This document shows, piece by piece, positions 8,725-18,412 of a DNA stretch of 40,653 bases; within the stretch, counting starts at the first letter, position 1; each line of letters begins with the position of its first letter. Origin of the DNA: Nisaea sp. (GTDB taxonomy: Bacteria > Pseudomonadota > Alphaproteobacteria > Thalassobaculales > Thalassobaculaceae). Position numbers and translations under genes: made by a program. The notes beneath the pieces are model-generated. The model was not told the origin of the DNA, made no database searches, and saw nothing but the letters and a program-made list of their open reading frames with translations. The stretch lies in the NCBI GenBank assembly GCA_002694075.1, contig NZLB01000045.1, positions 1 to 40,653 on the forward strand, written 5' to 3'.

Positions 8725-10200
8725 TCACGTGCCACAGAAGGTCTGCCGCACCACTTCCTCTTCGGCGGGCGGGGTCGCGTAACGTCCCCGTCCAGGTTGT
8801 TCGGTATAGGGCTGGCGAAGGACCTCCAACAAGGCCTCAAAAGGAGCCAGATCGCCGGCCTCGGCCGCGTCGAGGGCGGTTTCGACCAGATGATTGCGCG
8901 GGATATAACAGGGATTAACGGCATCCATCGCCGCCTGGCGGGTGGTGTCCTCTGTGCCCGCCAACCGCGACCGCCAGCGCGCCAACCAGGCCCGTAGGTC
9001 GTCGCCGTCACCGAACAGCGCGCGTAAAGGTTCGCTATCGTCGGCGGTCACCGATACCTGCCCAAGGCGCCGGAAGGCGGTGGTGAAATCGGCCTGGTGG
9101 TCGGTCAGCAGGCGCAGCCAATCGCCGATCAGCGCAAGGTCGTCTTGCCTGCTATCGGTGATGCCCAGCTTGGCCGCCATGTTTTCCAGATAAGCGCTTT
9201 CAAACAAGGCCGGGAAGCGGTCCAGCCCCTCCTTGGCGGTGGCCACCGCGCGGTCCTGATCGCCGTCCAACAGCGGCACCAGCGCCTGCGCCAGGCAGGC
9301 GAGGTTCCACTGCGCGATCCCCGGCTGATTGATATAGGCGTAACGACCGCCTTGATCGATCGAACTGAATACCGTTTCCGGGTGGAAGTGGTCCATGAAG
9401 GCGCAAGGGCCATAATCGATGGTCTCGCCGGCAACCGACATGTTGTCGGTGTTCATCACGCCATGGATAAAGCCGACCGCCATCCATTTGGCGAGCAACG
9501 TCGCCTGGCGCGCGACCACGCCGTCGAACAGCGCGCGATAGGGCGCGGCGCTATCGGCGGCGGCGGGATCGTGGCGGGCGATCACATGGTCGGCCAAGTG
9601 GCCGAGCGCGTCGAAATCTTGGCGCGCGGCGAAGAATTGAAAAGTACCGACGCGGATGTGGCTGCTGGCGACCCGCGTCAACACCGCGCCGGGCAGGGGG
9701 CGCTCGCGAAACACTTCTTCGCCGGTGGCGACGGCGGCCAGCGCCCGGGTGGTTGGCACGCCGAGGGCGGCCATCGCCTCGCTGACGATGAATTCACGTA
9801 GCACCGGACCAATCGCCGCCCGGCCGTCGCCCATGCGCGAAAACGGCGTTGGGCCGGCGCCTTTCAATTGGATGTCTCGGCGACGGCCCCGGGGGTCCAC
9901 AACCTCACCCAGTAAAATCGCCCGGCCATCACCTAATTGCGGCACCCAGTTGCCGAATTGATGGCCGGCATAGGCCATCGCCAGCGGGCTGGCCCCGGTC
10001 GGCAGGCGATTGCCGGCGAGCATGGCCACCCCGTCCGGGTGGGTCAGTTGGTTGGCGTCCAGGCCCAGTTCGTCGGCCAGGCCGGTGTTCAGCGCCAATA
10101 GCCGTGGCGCGGCCACCGCGGTCGGGTCCAGGCGCGCGAAAAATCGCCCCGGAAGCCGTGCGTAAGTGTTGTCGAAACGAAAAATTTCGCTCGCCGCCAT
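8725..10200 (-). CDS. selO: SelO/YdiU family pseudokinase (protein adenylyltransferase)
   Basis: SelO proteins have an inverted kinase fold and transfer AMP from ATP to Ser/Thr/Tyr residues of target proteins in redox stress. The 491-residue product shows the family N-terminus ([16 protein letters not shown]), [41 protein letters not shown], and [22 protein letters not shown], which carries the metal-binding Asn/Asp. The ATG at 10200 begins the standard N-terminus; the frame is open to 10266 but the extra residues do not fit. The ribosome site is weak. The end CGT contains a Cys three residues from the C-terminus, as in many SelO proteins where a Cys or selenocysteine sits there. It lies 77 bases after cobB on the same strand; I see no functional link to B12. 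Confidence 0.93.
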   Translation of the reverse strand: MAASEIFRFDNTYARLPGRFFARLDPTAVAAPRLLALNTGLADELGLDANQLTHPDGVAMLAGNRLPTGASPLAMAYAGHQFGNWVPQLGDGRAILLGEVVDPRGRRRDIQLKGAGPTPFSRMGDGRAAIGPVLREFIVSEAMAALGVPTTRALAAVATGEEVFRERPLPGAVLTRVASSHIRVGTFQFFAARQDFDALGHLADHVIARHDPAAADSAAPYRALFDGVVARQATLLAKWMAVGFIHGVMNTDNMSVAGETIDYGPCAFMDHFHPETVFSSIDQGGRYAYINQPGIAQWNLACLAQALVPLLDGDQDRAVATAKEGLDRFPALFESAYLENMAAKLGITDSRQDDLALIGDWLRLLTDHQADFTTAFRRLGQVSVTADDSEPLRALFGDGDDLRAWLARWRSRLAGTEDTTRQAAMDAVNPCYIPRNHLVETALDAAEAGDLAPFEALLEVLRQPYTEQPGRGRYATPPAEEEVVRQTFCGT

Positions 10201-10277
10201 GGTCTGTGATCCGCCCGTCCTAAACCGCTCGGAGAAATAAGCGTTCTGGGCGCGCTTGGCAATCACCCAGCGGCTTG

Positions 10278-11597
10278 TTAACCGTCGCCGGCGATGACGT
10301 GGAAAAACCCTCCGCTGACCCGCCCGCGACGGCCGCCGCCGGCGCCAAGGTCTCTGCCGACACCGTCGCTGAGGTCGGCCAAAGCCGGTGCCTCACCGGC
10401 CGTCAGCACCTGCGAATAATGGAACTCATGGCCGCGCAACACCGTGCCGGCGCGGCCGATGGGACAATCGGCGCGTAGCCGCGCCCGGCGATAGCCAAGA
10501 TTCATTTTGCGCTGGGCGAAACTGGTTTCATGGCCCAGCAAGCCCAACATTTCATGGCGGTCACCGGCGGCGTCTTGCAGGCCGGCGCCCAACACCATGA
10601 AGCCGCCACATTCGCCATGCACCGGGAAGCCTGCGGCAAAACGGCGCATGCCGGCGCGAAAGTTTTCCGCCGCCGCCAGGGCGCCGCCATGCAGTTCGGG
10701 ATAGCCGCCGGGCAGCCAACAGACATCGCAGCCGCGCGCCGGCGCTTCATCGGCGAGTGGCGAAAAAGGCACGATCTCGGCGCCGGAGGCCCGCCAGTGA
10801 CGCAGCAAATGTGGATAGACGAAGCTGAAGGCGCGGTCTCGGGCGAGGGCGATGCGCTGGCCCGGCGGGGCGATCATGCCGCCGCCGGCCGCCGCCGGTG
10901 GCGGCATTGCCAGCGGACGGGCGGCGGCGACCACCGCGTCCAGATCGACCCACTGGGTGATGGTCGCCGCGAGGCGGCTGACGAAGTTTTCCAAATCGGC
11001 GTGCTCGCCGGCTTGCACCAGGCCAAGGTGGCGTTCTGGCAAGGCCATCTCGGCGTTGCGCCGGATTCCGCCGAACACCGGTATGCCGCGCGCCTGGATG
11101 GCGGCGGCGGCCTGGTCGTAATGGCGGTCGCTGGCGACTTGGTTCAAAATCACCCCGGCCATGCTCACCGCGGGATCGAAGCTGGCGAAGCCATGGGCGA
11201 CGGCGGCGGCGCTGCGCGACTGACCGGAGATGTCGAGGACCAGCACCACCGGCAGACCATAGCGGCAGGCCAGATCGGCGGCCGCGCCGCTTCGTCCGGC
11301 GGGTGCGTCAATGCCGTCGAACAGGCCCATGGCACTTTCGACGATGACCAGGTCACGGCCGCGCCGGCTGGTATCCAGCGCATGGTCCAACACCGCCGGC
11401 GGCATCGCCCAACTATCCAGATTGACCCCCGGCGCGCCGCTGGCGGCGGCGTGGAACCCGGGGTCGATGTAATCGGGGCCGGATTTGGCGCCGGCGACCT
11501 CTAGGCCGCGGTCGCGAAGCGCGCGCAGCAAGCCGATGGTGACACTGGTCTTACCGGCGCCCGAGCGCGCCGCGCCAATGATCACGCCGGCGGTCAT
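10278..11597 (-). CDS. cobB: Hydrogenobyrinate / cobyrinate a,c-diamide synthase CobB
   Basis: ATP- and glutamine-dependent amidation of carboxylates a and c of (hydrogeno)byrinic acid. The 439-residue protein has an N-terminal dethiobiotin-synthetase-like ATPase domain with the P-loop [11 protein letters not shown] at residues 8-18, then [12 protein letters not shown], and [13 protein letters not shown]. The C-terminal class I glutaminase-like domain contains [13 protein letters not shown] with the nucleophile Cys. The ATG at 11597 overlaps the TGA of cobA by 4 bases, so the two are translationally coupled; the frame extends further upstream only as a shadow inside cobA. In the oxygen-dependent route implied by cobG, the substrate would be metal-free hydrogenobyrinate. 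Confidence 0.93.
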   Translation of the reverse strand: MTAGVIIGAARSGAGKTSVTIGLLRALRDRGLEVAGAKSGPDYIDPGFHAAASGAPGVNLDSWAMPPAVLDHALDTSRRGRDLVIVESAMGLFDGIDAPAGRSGAAADLACRYGLPVVLVLDISGQSRSAAAVAHGFASFDPAVSMAGVILNQVASDRHYDQAAAAIQARGIPVFGGIRRNAEMALPERHLGLVQAGEHADLENFVSRLAATITQWVDLDAVVAAARPLAMPPPAAAGGGMIAPPGQRIALARDRAFSFVYPHLLRHWRASGAEIVPFSPLADEAPARGCDVCWLPGGYPELHGGALAAAENFRAGMRRFAAGFPVHGECGGFMVLGAGLQDAAGDRHEMLGLLGHETSFAQRKMNLGYRRARLRADCPIGRAGTVLRGHEFHYSQVLTAGEAPALADLSDGVGRDLGAGGGRRGRVSGGFFHVIAGDG

Positions 11598-12385
11598 GGC
11601 GCCAACGCCGGCAAAAGCTGGGCCCGCAGGTCGACGATGTCGCCGATGAAGATCAAGGATGGCGCGTGCAACCCGGCGCGCGCCACCGCACCGGCGATCG
11701 CGCCCAAGGTCGAGACGACGACTTTTTGGTCCGGCAGGGTCGCCGACATCACCGCCGCCGCTGGCGTCGCCGGGTCCAGGCCGCCGGCCAGCAGCGCAGC
11801 GGTGATCAGCGGCAGATTGCGCAGCCCCATGTAAATCACCATTGGCTGGCCGCTCGCCGCCAGCGCCGCCCAATCGACATCGTCATCGCTGGCGGCGGCG
11901 TGGCCGGTGACCAGGATGATCGCCTTGTTGACGCCGCGCATGGTGGTCGGAATGACCGCCGCCGCCGCCGCGCCCGAAGCGGCGGTGACGCCCGGCAAGA
12001 CGCGGAACGGCACCCCCGCCCGGGTCAGCGCCAGCGCTTCGTCGCCGCCGCGGCCGAACAAAAACGGATCGCCGCCCTTCAAGCGCAGCACCCGCTTGCC
12101 GGCGCCGGCGAGGTCGACCAGCAATTGGTTGATGGCCGGTTGTTTGATCGACGGCCGGCCGCCGCGTTTGCCGACGAAATGATGCTCGGCCTTTTCCGCC
12201 AGGGCGATGACCGTCGGGTCGACCAGCGCGTCATAAACCACCGCGTCGGCGGCGGCGAGGGCCGCCGCCACACCGAGGGTCAGGCAGTCGGCCCCGCCCG
12301 GACCGGCGCCGGCCAACCACACCTCGCCCGGCCGAAACGGCGGCTGGGCGGCCAAAAGGCGATCAAGGGCGGGGGACAAGGTCAT
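11594..12385 (-). CDS. cobA: Uroporphyrinogen-III C-methyltransferase CobA
   Basis: Adds SAM methyl groups at C2 and C7 of uroporphyrinogen III to make precorrin-2, the branch point to corrinoids. The 263-residue protein shows the signature series VWLAGAGPGGADCLTL (SAM pocket), VVYDALVD, GKRGG, RLKGGDPFLFGRGGDEA and GVTAASGAAA, followed by TTMRGVNKA. It lacks the CysG N-terminal dehydrogenase/ferrochelatase domain, so it is the single-function form. About 16 residues precede the conserved core and no clear ribosome site precedes the ATG. It is the first gene of a cobA-cobB pair and diverges from cbiD, with 53 bases between the two starts. Confidence 0.94.
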   Translation of the reverse strand: MTLSPALDRLLAAQPPFRPGEVWLAGAGPGGADCLTLGVAAALAAADAVVYDALVDPTVIALAEKAEHHFVGKRGGRPSIKQPAINQLLVDLAGAGKRVLRLKGGDPFLFGRGGDEALALTRAGVPFRVLPGVTAASGAAAAAVIPTTMRGVNKAIILVTGHAAASDDDVDWAALAASGQPMVIYMGLRNLPLITAALLAGGLDPATPAAAVMSATLPDQKVVVSTLGAIAGAVARAGLHAPSLIFIGDIVDLRAQLLPALAP

Positions 12386-12438
12386 GGGCGCGGGCTTTGC
12401 GGGTGACGGTGAAGCTCGCTTGTCCTATAGATTTCGCC

Positions 12439-13563
12439 ATGATCGGCAAGGGCGAAAATTTGCGCCGGGGATGGACCACCGGCGCCTGCGCGACGGCCGC
12501 CGCCAAGGCCGCGGCCATCGCCCTTGGCGGTGGCGATTTCCCCGATCCCGTCGACATCACCTTGCCGGGCGGTCAAACCGCCGCCTTCGCCCTGGCCGAT
12601 CACTGGCGCGACGGCGACCGGGCGATGGCCGCCGTGGTCAAGGACGCCGGCGACGATCCCGATGTCACCCATGGCGCGGTCATCGTGGTGGTGGTGCGCC
12701 GCCTGGCGGCCGGCCAAGGGGTGATTTTCCGCGCCGGCGCGGGGGTCGGCACGGTGACCTTGCCGGGCTTGCCGGTGGCCCCGGGTGAGGCCGCCATCAA
12801 CCCGGTACCGCGCCAAATGATCCGCGCCGCGCTTGGCGAAGCGGCGGCGCTGACCGGCGGCGGCGTCGATTTCGAGGTCGAGATTTCGGTCCCCGGCGGC
12901 GACGCTTTGGCGGCGCGCACCCTCAACCCCCGATTGGGCATTGTCGGCGGGATTTCGATTTTGGGCACCACCGGGGTGGTCATCCCCTATTCCTGCGCGG
13001 CCTGGATCCACTCGATTCATCGCGGCATCGACGTCGCCCGCGCCGCCGGCCATAGCCATGTGATCGGCGCCACCGGCGCCAGTTCCGAAGCGGCCGCCCG
13101 CGCCTTCCATGGCCTCGAGGACCGCCAGATGATCGACATGGGCGATTTCATCGGCGGCATGTTGAAATACCTGCGCGCCCACCCGGTGTCGCGGGTGACC
13201 GTCGCCGGCGGTGTCGCCAAAATGACCAAGCTGGCCCAAGGCATGCTCGATGTGCATTCCAAACGCGGCCGCGCCGATATGGCCGCTTTGGCCGAACTCG
13301 CCGGCGAGATCGGGGCGGCGGCCACGCTTCGCCGCCGTTTGGCCGCCGCGCCTAGCGTCGCCGGTGCCTTCGATATCGCCCGCGCCGGCGGCCTCGATTT
13401 GGGCGGTGCCATCGCCGAACGCGCCTGGACGGTCGCCGCGCCGGTCTTGGCCGGCAGCGACAGTGCCCTTGAAATTCTGGTCTTCGACCGCGCCGGCGCG
13501 CTGCGCGGCCAGGCGCCGCTGCGCCCAGTTCATGGCGCCTCTCCACGAAAACGGCGCGGGTAG
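12439..13563 (+). CDS. cbiD: Cobalt-precorrin-5B C1-methyltransferase CbiD
   Basis: Methylates C1 of the corrin ring; known from the anaerobic pathway. The 374-residue protein begins with [18 protein letters not shown], the diagnostic CbiD N-terminus, then has NPVPRQMI, the long STRAND-like [17 protein letters not shown] segment and [11 protein letters not shown] near residue 215. The ATG at 12439 starts the conserved region; the frame is open from 12397 but the added residues do not match. No good ribosome site is visible. It stands on the plus strand within a mainly minus-strand cob cluster and its last 34 bases overlap the end of cobM. No cobF (the aerobic C1 enzyme) is present, so CbiD presumably does that step here. 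Confidence 0.93.
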   Translation: MIGKGENLRRGWTTGACATAAAKAAAIALGGGDFPDPVDITLPGGQTAAFALADHWRDGDRAMAAVVKDAGDDPDVTHGAVIVVVVRRLAAGQGVIFRAGAGVGTVTLPGLPVAPGEAAINPVPRQMIRAALGEAAALTGGGVDFEVEISVPGGDALAARTLNPRLGIVGGISILGTTGVVIPYSCAAWIHSIHRGIDVARAAGHSHVIGATGASSEAAARAFHGLEDRQMIDMGDFIGGMLKYLRAHPVSRVTVAGGVAKMTKLAQGMLDVHSKRGRADMAALAELAGEIGAAATLRRRLAAAPSVAGAFDIARAGGLDLGGAIAERAWTVAAPVLAGSDSALEILVFDRAGALRGQAPLRPVHGASPRKRRG

Positions 13564-14291
13564 TCGGCGGCGTAAAGGGCGCTGTCGCGGAGCCAGTCGT
13601 CGCGCAGGGCCGGCCCGACCAGAACAATCGCCGTGCGCGCGATCTCCTGTTCGGCGAAGCGCGCCGCGATATCGTCCAAGCGGCCGCGCAGGACCACCTG
13701 GTCCGGCCAACTGGCCCGCGCGACGATAGCGACCGGACAATCGGCGCCATAGAACGGGGTCAGGCGGGCCACAATCTCGTCCAGGCGGTGAATCGCCAAA
13801 TGCAGCGCTAAGGTCGCGCCGGAGCGCGCGAACGCTTCCAAGGTCTCGCCCGCCGGCATTGGCGAGGCGCGCCCGTCGAGGCGGGTCAACACCAGGCTCT
13901 GGGCCAGCGCCGGCAAGGTCAATTCCCGCCCTAAGGCGGCGGCGGCGGCGCTGAACGCCGGCACCCCGGGGGTCAGCGTATAGGCGATGTTCAAACCTTC
14001 CAGCCGGCGGATTTGCTCGGCCACCGCGCTCCACATGGCGAGATCGCCGGAATGCAGGCGGGCGACGTCGTGGCCGGCTTGGTTGGCGGCGATAAACTCG
14101 GCCTCGATCTGATCGAGGGACAGGGGCGCGGTGTCGACCAGGCGGGCGCCGGCCGGGCAATGGGCCAGGATTTCCGCCGGCACGATCGAGCCGGCGTAAA
14201 GACAGACCGGCGCCCGGGCCAGCAAATCGCGCCCGCGCAGGGTGATCAAATCGGCCGCGCCGGGGCCGGCGCCAATAAAATGCACGGTCAT
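13530..14291 (-). CDS. cobM: Precorrin-4 C11-methyltransferase CobM
   Basis: SAM-dependent methylation of precorrin-4 at C11. The 253-residue protein has the tetrapyrrole-methyltransferase fold with [18 protein letters not shown] at the N-terminus, [28 protein letters not shown], and [15 protein letters not shown], which separate CobM/CbiF from the other methylases. The start at 14291 overlaps the stop of cobL by 4 bases; an upstream ATG (14309) would sit inside cobL and add residues not seen in the family. The 3' end overlaps that of convergent cbiD by 34 bases. Confidence 0.93.
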   Translation of the reverse strand: MTVHFIGAGPGAADLITLRGRDLLARAPVCLYAGSIVPAEILAHCPAGARLVDTAPLSLDQIEAEFIAANQAGHDVARLHSGDLAMWSAVAEQIRRLEGLNIAYTLTPGVPAFSAAAAALGRELTLPALAQSLVLTRLDGRASPMPAGETLEAFARSGATLALHLAIHRLDEIVARLTPFYGADCPVAIVARASWPDQVVLRGRLDDIAARFAEQEIARTAIVLVGPALRDDWLRDSALYAADYPRRFRGEAP

Positions 14292-15532
14292 GGTTTCCGC
14301 CACATCCATTGAGTCACCGGCATCGCCGGCCGCCAGGCGGTTAAGCGGCCGACCGCTTCGGCGTGTTGCACCGCGATCCGCCGCAACTGGCCGCCGTGGG
14401 TGGTGTGGCAATCGGCCAGGATCGCCTCCATTTGCAGGGTCACGGCATTGGCGACCAGCCGGCCGCCGGCCGGCAGGGCGGCCAGGGCGGCGGCCATGAC
14501 ACCGGGTTGGCTGCCGCCGCCGCCGATGAAAATCGCGTCCGGGCGCGGCAAATCGGCGAGCGCCGCCGGCGCCGCGCCGACCACCACCTGGAGTTGGGGC
14601 GCGCCCAGGTTTTCGGCGTTGACGCGCATGCCCTCGGCGCGCGCGGCCACCCGTTCGATACCGATCGCCGCCATCGCCGGGCCGGCCAGTAGCCATTCGA
14701 TGGCGACACTGCCGGCGCCGCCGCCGATATCCCAGAGCCGTTGCCCGGCGGTCGGGCGCAGCGCGGATAGGGTCAGGGCGCGCAATTCCCGCTTGGTTAA
14801 TTGGCCGTCATGGGCGAACCAGTCATCGGGCAGGCCGGGCGCGGCGGGCAGGATCGCGGCCGCGCCGGCTGTGGTGAATTCAATCGCCACCAGATTCAGG
14901 TCATGGACCGAGCCGAGGTCGAAATCGGCCGCCGGCCTCTGCCGCACGCGTTCCGCCGGGCCGCCCAAATCCTCCAACACGGTGAGCGTGGCGTGGCCGA
15001 GACCCAGCGCGGTCAAATAGTCGGCGATGGCCGCCGGCCCGGCGCCGTCGGAGGTCAGCGCCAAAAGCTTGCGCCCGGGCGCCAAATGCGGCCGCAGATG
15101 GGCCAGCGCCCGGCCATGCAGCGAAAGGGTCGCCACCTCGGCCAGCGGCCAGGTCAGCCGCGCCGCCGCCAGGCTGAAGGCCGAGGGCGCCGGGATCGCC
15201 ACCATTTCATCGGCCGCGACATGGCGGGCCAAGGTCACGCCGACGCCATGCCACATCGGATCGCCCGAGGCCAGCACACAGACCGGCTGGCCGCGCCGGG
15301 CGAGGACAGCGGCCATGCCGGGGTCGAAAGGGCTTGGCCAGGGCACCGCGGCGCCCTCGATCAACCGGGCCGCTAGGGCCAGGTGGCGGGTCCCGCCGAA
15401 CACATGGTCGGCGCCGGCGATGGCGGCGCGCGCCCTGTCGCTAAGCCCGGCCAGGCCGTCAGCGCCGATCCCGACCACGGTTAGCCATTTTGCGGTTGGC
15501 GAAGCCGGGGTTTTGTCCCTAGAAATCGTCAT
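14288..15532 (-). CDS. cobL: Precorrin-6Y C5,C15-methyltransferase (decarboxylating) CobL
   Basis: Two-domain enzyme that methylates C5 and C15 and decarboxylates the acetate side chain of ring C. The N-terminal CbiE-like half (to about residue 200) has [19 protein letters not shown] and [14 protein letters not shown]. The C-terminal CbiT-like half carries the SAM site [16 protein letters not shown] and the [14 protein letters not shown] segment. The total of 414 residues equals the usual CobL fusion. The ATG at 15532 shares bases with the ATG of cobK on the other strand; about 15 residues precede the conserved core. It heads a cobL-cobM pair that could be read through from the upstream minus-strand operon or have its own promoter inside cobK. 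Confidence 0.94.
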   Translation of the reverse strand: MTISRDKTPASPTAKWLTVVGIGADGLAGLSDRARAAIAGADHVFGGTRHLALAARLIEGAAVPWPSPFDPGMAAVLARRGQPVCVLASGDPMWHGVGVTLARHVAADEMVAIPAPSAFSLAAARLTWPLAEVATLSLHGRALAHLRPHLAPGRKLLALTSDGAGPAAIADYLTALGLGHATLTVLEDLGGPAERVRQRPAADFDLGSVHDLNLVAIEFTTAGAAAILPAAPGLPDDWFAHDGQLTKRELRALTLSALRPTAGQRLWDIGGGAGSVAIEWLLAGPAMAAIGIERVAARAEGMRVNAENLGAPQLQVVVGAAPAALADLPRPDAIFIGGGGSQPGVMAAALAALPAGGRLVANAVTLQMEAILADCHTTHGGQLRRIAVQHAEAVGRLTAWRPAMPVTQWMWRKP

Positions 15533-16298
15533 GAGCCATCATCTCTTGATTCTCGGCGGCACCACCGAGGCGCGCCAATTGGCCGGTGCCTTGGCGGCGC
15601 GCGGCGATCTGACGGTGACCATGTCCTTGGCCGGCCGCACCCAGGCGCCGGTGGCCCAGCCGGTGCCGGTGCGGCTGGGCGGTTTCGGCGGGGCGACCGG
15701 CTTGGCCGCCCATTTGACCGCCGAGCGAGTCGATCTGTTGGTCGACGTCACCCATCCCTTCGCCGCGCGAATGTCGGAACACGCGGTCGCGGCGGCGGCC
15801 TTGGCCGGTTGCCCCTTGCTGGCCCTGCGCCGCCCGCCGTGGACGCCAGGCGCCGGCGACCGTTGGCGCGAGGTGGCCGGCTTGGCCGCCGCTTTGGGCC
15901 AAATCGGGCCCGCGCCAAAGCGCCTGTTCCTGGCCATGGGCCGCCAGGAATTGGGACCCGTGGTCGACTTTCCCCAGCACCGTTACCTGGTGCGCAGTGT
16001 TGATCCGATCGTGCCGCCCCTGGCGGTGCCGGACGTCCGCTACATCCAAGCGGTCGGTCCCTTCGCGGCGGAAGACGAGACCCGCCTGATGCGCGAATAC
16101 CGGATCGACGCGGTGATCGCCAAAAACAGCGGTGGGTCGGCCGCCGCTGGCAAATTGGCCGCCGCCCGGACCCTCGGTTTGCCGGTCTATATGTTCGCGC
16201 GGCCGGCCCTGCCGCCGGCGCCGAGCGTCGCTGACGTGCCAGCCGCCTTGACCTGGATCGATCATTGGCGTGCCTCCGGCACGGCCCGCGCCGAATAG
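15531..16298 (+). CDS. cobK: Precorrin-6A reductase CobK
   Basis: NADPH-dependent reduction of precorrin-6A (or its cobalt form) to 6B. The 255-residue protein starts with HHLLILGGTTEARQLAGAL, the family's nucleotide-binding N-terminus. It continues with LVDVTHPFAARMSEHA, RLFLAMGRQELGP, LVRSVDPI, and the IDAVIAKNSGGSAAAGKLAAAR block that is characteristic of CobK/CbiJ. The plus-strand start at 15531 fits exactly this N-terminus; only a weak purine stretch (AGAAA) precedes it. Its final 37 bases overlap the end of cobJ. It is inverted relative to cobJ and cobL, so it needs its own promoter, presumably inside cobL. Confidence 0.93.
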   Translation: MSHHLLILGGTTEARQLAGALAARGDLTVTMSLAGRTQAPVAQPVPVRLGGFGGATGLAAHLTAERVDLLVDVTHPFAARMSEHAVAAAALAGCPLLALRRPPWTPGAGDRWREVAGLAAALGQIGPAPKRLFLAMGRQELGPVVDFPQHRYLVRSVDPIVPPLAVPDVRYIQAVGPFAAEDETRLMREYRIDAVIAKNSGGSAAAGKLAAARTLGLPVYMFARPALPPAPSVADVPAALTWIDHWRASGTARAE

Positions 16299-17026
16299 AC
16301 CAAGGGCCTTCGGCCTGGCCGCTCAATCCGCTGGGTCAGCGGGCCGCCGACGATCACACAGGTGGCCATGTCGGCCGGTTCCTCAGGCGCCGCCGCCAGG
16401 GTGGTGACGGTCACCGTTTCATCCGGCCGGCCGACCGCGCGGGCGAAAATCACTGGGGTGTCGGGGGCCAGGGAAGCGGCCAAGGTCCGCAGCGCCTGGG
16501 CCAATTGCCAGGGGCGGGCGCGACTCGCCGGGTTGTAGAGGGCGACCACCATGCCGGTGTCGGCGGCGGCGCGCAGGCGGCGGCAAACCAAATCCCACGG
16601 CTTCAAGTTGTCGGACAAGGACAGGGCGCAAAAATCATGGCCGAGCGGCGCCCCCACCCGGGCGGCGGCGGCGAGCATGGCGGTGATTCCCGGCACCACC
16701 GCGATCTCCACCTCGCGCCAGGCGGCCGGGCCGTGGTCGATGGCCTCGCAGACCGCCGCCGCCATCGCGAAGACGCCGGGGTCCCCGCCCGAGACGACGG
16801 CCACCCGGGCGCCGGCGGCGGCGGCCGTCAAGGCCGCCTCGGCGCGGCTTAGTTCGGCCCGATTGTCGGAGGCATGGGCGGTTTGATCGCCGCGCAAGGC
16901 CAACCGCGCCAGATAGGGGGCGTAGCCGTAAAACATCTCGGCGCCGGCGATTTCTGCACGTGCCTCGGCGGTCAAATAGGCGTCATCGCCGGGGCCGAGC
17001 CCGATCACCGCCAACCGCCCGCTCAT
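16262..17026 (-). CDS. cobJ: Precorrin-3B C17-methyltransferase CobJ
   Basis: Methylates C17 with ring contraction. The 254-residue protein shows LAVIGLGPGDDAYLT, the FYGYAPYLARL segment, VAVVSGGDPGVFAMAAAV, VVPGITAMLAAAARVGAPLGHDFCALSLSDNLKPW, YNPASRARPWQL and FARAVGRPDETV, a series specific to CobJ/CbiH. Its length is that of single-domain CobJ, with no CobK or CbiG fusion. The ATG at 17026 overlaps the stop of cobI by 4 bases, indicating coupling. It is the last gene of the riboswitch-headed run before the strand switch at cobK. Confidence 0.94.
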   Translation of the reverse strand: MSGRLAVIGLGPGDDAYLTAEARAEIAGAEMFYGYAPYLARLALRGDQTAHASDNRAELSRAEAALTAAAAGARVAVVSGGDPGVFAMAAAVCEAIDHGPAAWREVEIAVVPGITAMLAAAARVGAPLGHDFCALSLSDNLKPWDLVCRRLRAAADTGMVVALYNPASRARPWQLAQALRTLAASLAPDTPVIFARAVGRPDETVTVTTLAAAPEEPADMATCVIVGGPLTQRIERPGRRPLVYSARAVPEARQ

Positions 17027-17769
17027 GGCCGGTCCCGCCAGCCGGCGACCAAGACCAGCGCGAAATAGGGTGCCGTCGTCGCGCCGATCTCGGCCAAGGG
17101 TATGATTTCACTGTCCGCCATCGTGCCGCGCGCCACATAGGTGGCGTCGGCCAAGCGGCCGGCGTCGTGGATCGCCTGGCGCACCTTTGGCAAATGGCGG
17201 CCCAGCTTCATGATCACCGCCGCCTCGCTGTCGGCCAGGCGACGGATCAATTCCGCCGCCTCCAATGTCGCCGGCAAGACCGTGACAATGTCGTCGCCCT
17301 GACAAATCGGCACACCTGCCGCCGACCAACAGCCGGACATGGCGGTGACGCCGGCGACCACCTCGGTCGGATAGCGACCGGCCAGGCGGTGATGGATATG
17401 CATGTAGGAGCCGTAGAACAGCGGGTCGCCCTCGCTTAACACGACGACCCGCCGGCCGGCGTCCAAATGGCCGGCGACGGCGGCCGCCGCATCATCGAAA
17501 AAGCCTCCGATGGCGGCGGTGTAGGCGGCGCTTTTGCGGTCCAATTCGGTGGTCACAGGGTAGAGCAGCGGTAGGTCAATGGCCGCCGCCGGGATGCGCG
17601 CGGCAACCGCGCGGCGGGCGTGACTGTCGTGGCCGCGTTTGGCGAAATAGGCGATCACATCGGCCGTCTCGATCAGCCGCGCCGCTTTGACGGTCAGCAG
17701 GTCCGGATCACCTGGGCCGGTGCCGACGCCGAACAGGCGGGCTTGCGGGGCGGGACTATCGGTCATCAT
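17023..17769 (-). CDS. cobI: Precorrin-2 C20-methyltransferase CobI
   Basis: Methylates precorrin-2 at C20 to give precorrin-3A. The 248-residue protein has LFGVGTGPGDPDLLTVKAA, VIAYFAKRGHDSHAR, LLYPVTTE, VVVLSEGDPLFYGSYMHIH and the VVAGVTAMSGCWSAAGVPICQGDD stretch, all as in CobI/CbiL. Two adjacent ATGs (17769 and 17766) follow an AAGGA element; the second has the better spacing, so the true start may be one codon later. The gap to cobH is only 7 bases. Confidence 0.94.
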   Translation of the reverse strand: MMTDSPAPQARLFGVGTGPGDPDLLTVKAARLIETADVIAYFAKRGHDSHARRAVAARIPAAAIDLPLLYPVTTELDRKSAAYTAAIGGFFDDAAAAVAGHLDAGRRVVVLSEGDPLFYGSYMHIHHRLAGRYPTEVVAGVTAMSGCWSAAGVPICQGDDIVTVLPATLEAAELIRRLADSEAAVIMKLGRHLPKVRQAIHDAGRLADATYVARGTMADSEIIPLAEIGATTAPYFALVLVAGWRDRP

Positions 17770-17776
17770 CGTGTCC

Positions 17777-18412
17777 TTAAATCCCCGGCCGGGCGAGGGC
17801 GTTGACAGCGGCGGCGGCGATCGCGCTGCCGCCCATGCGGCCACTGACGGTGGCCCAGGGAACCGCCCCGGCGGCGCCCTCGGCGAGCGCTTGTTTCGAT
17901 TCCGCCGCGCCGACGAAGCCGACCGGCATGCCGATGATCGCCGCCGGTTTGGGGGCCCCGTCGGCGAGCATTTCAAACAGATGGAACAAGGCCGTCGGCG
18001 CGTTGCCGATGACCACCAGGGCGCCGGCCAGGTCGTCGCCCCACAGTTCCATCGCCGCCGCCGAGCGGGTGGTGCCGCGCCGGCTGGCGAGGTCCGCCGT
18101 GCGGGTGTCGCGCAAGGTGCAGATCACCCGGTTATCGGCCGGTAGGCGGGCGCGGGTGACGCCGCGCGCCACCATCTCGGCGTCGCACAGGATCGCCGCG
18201 CCGCCGGCCAACGCGGCGCGGGCGGCCGACACCAGCCCCGGCGCGAAGCGGAAATGACGGACCGCCTCGACCAGGCCGCAAGCGTGGATCATGCGCACCG
18301 CCACCTCCGCCTCGGCGTCGTCGAAAGCCGACAAATCCGCTTCGGCGCGAATGATCGCGAAGGACTGGCGATAAATCGCTTGGCCGTCCCGTTCATAATG
18401 CCAGCCGCTCAT
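17777..18412 (-). CDS. cobH: Precorrin-8X methylmutase CobH
   Basis: Moves the methyl group from C11 to C12 to form hydrogenobyrinate. The 211-residue protein has the catalytic histidine in RMIHACG (H43, the same position as in the well-studied Pseudomonas enzyme), LCDAEMVARGVTRARLP, the GNAPTALFHLFEML segment and IIGMPVGFVGAAESKQAL. The ATG at 18412 overlaps the stop of cobG by 4 bases. The ring-contraction and methyl-shift genes cobG, cobH, cobI and cobJ are therefore in one tight transcript. Confidence 0.95.
   Translation of the reverse strand: MSGWHYERDGQAIYRQSFAIIRAEADLSAFDDAEAEVAVRMIHACGLVEAVRHFRFAPGLVSAARAALAGGAAILCDAEMVARGVTRARLPADNRVICTLRDTRTADLASRRGTTRSAAAMELWGDDLAGALVVIGNAPTALFHLFEMLADGAPKPAAIIGMPVGFVGAAESKQALAEGAAGAVPWATVSGRMGGSAIAAAAVNALARPGI

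Noticed and set aside
12382-14160. 592-codon minus-strand open frame opposite cbiD
   Set aside because: It is antisense to cbiD, Arg/Gly/Asp-rich, lacks any domain signature and results from GC-rich codon bias; real cobM uses another frame.
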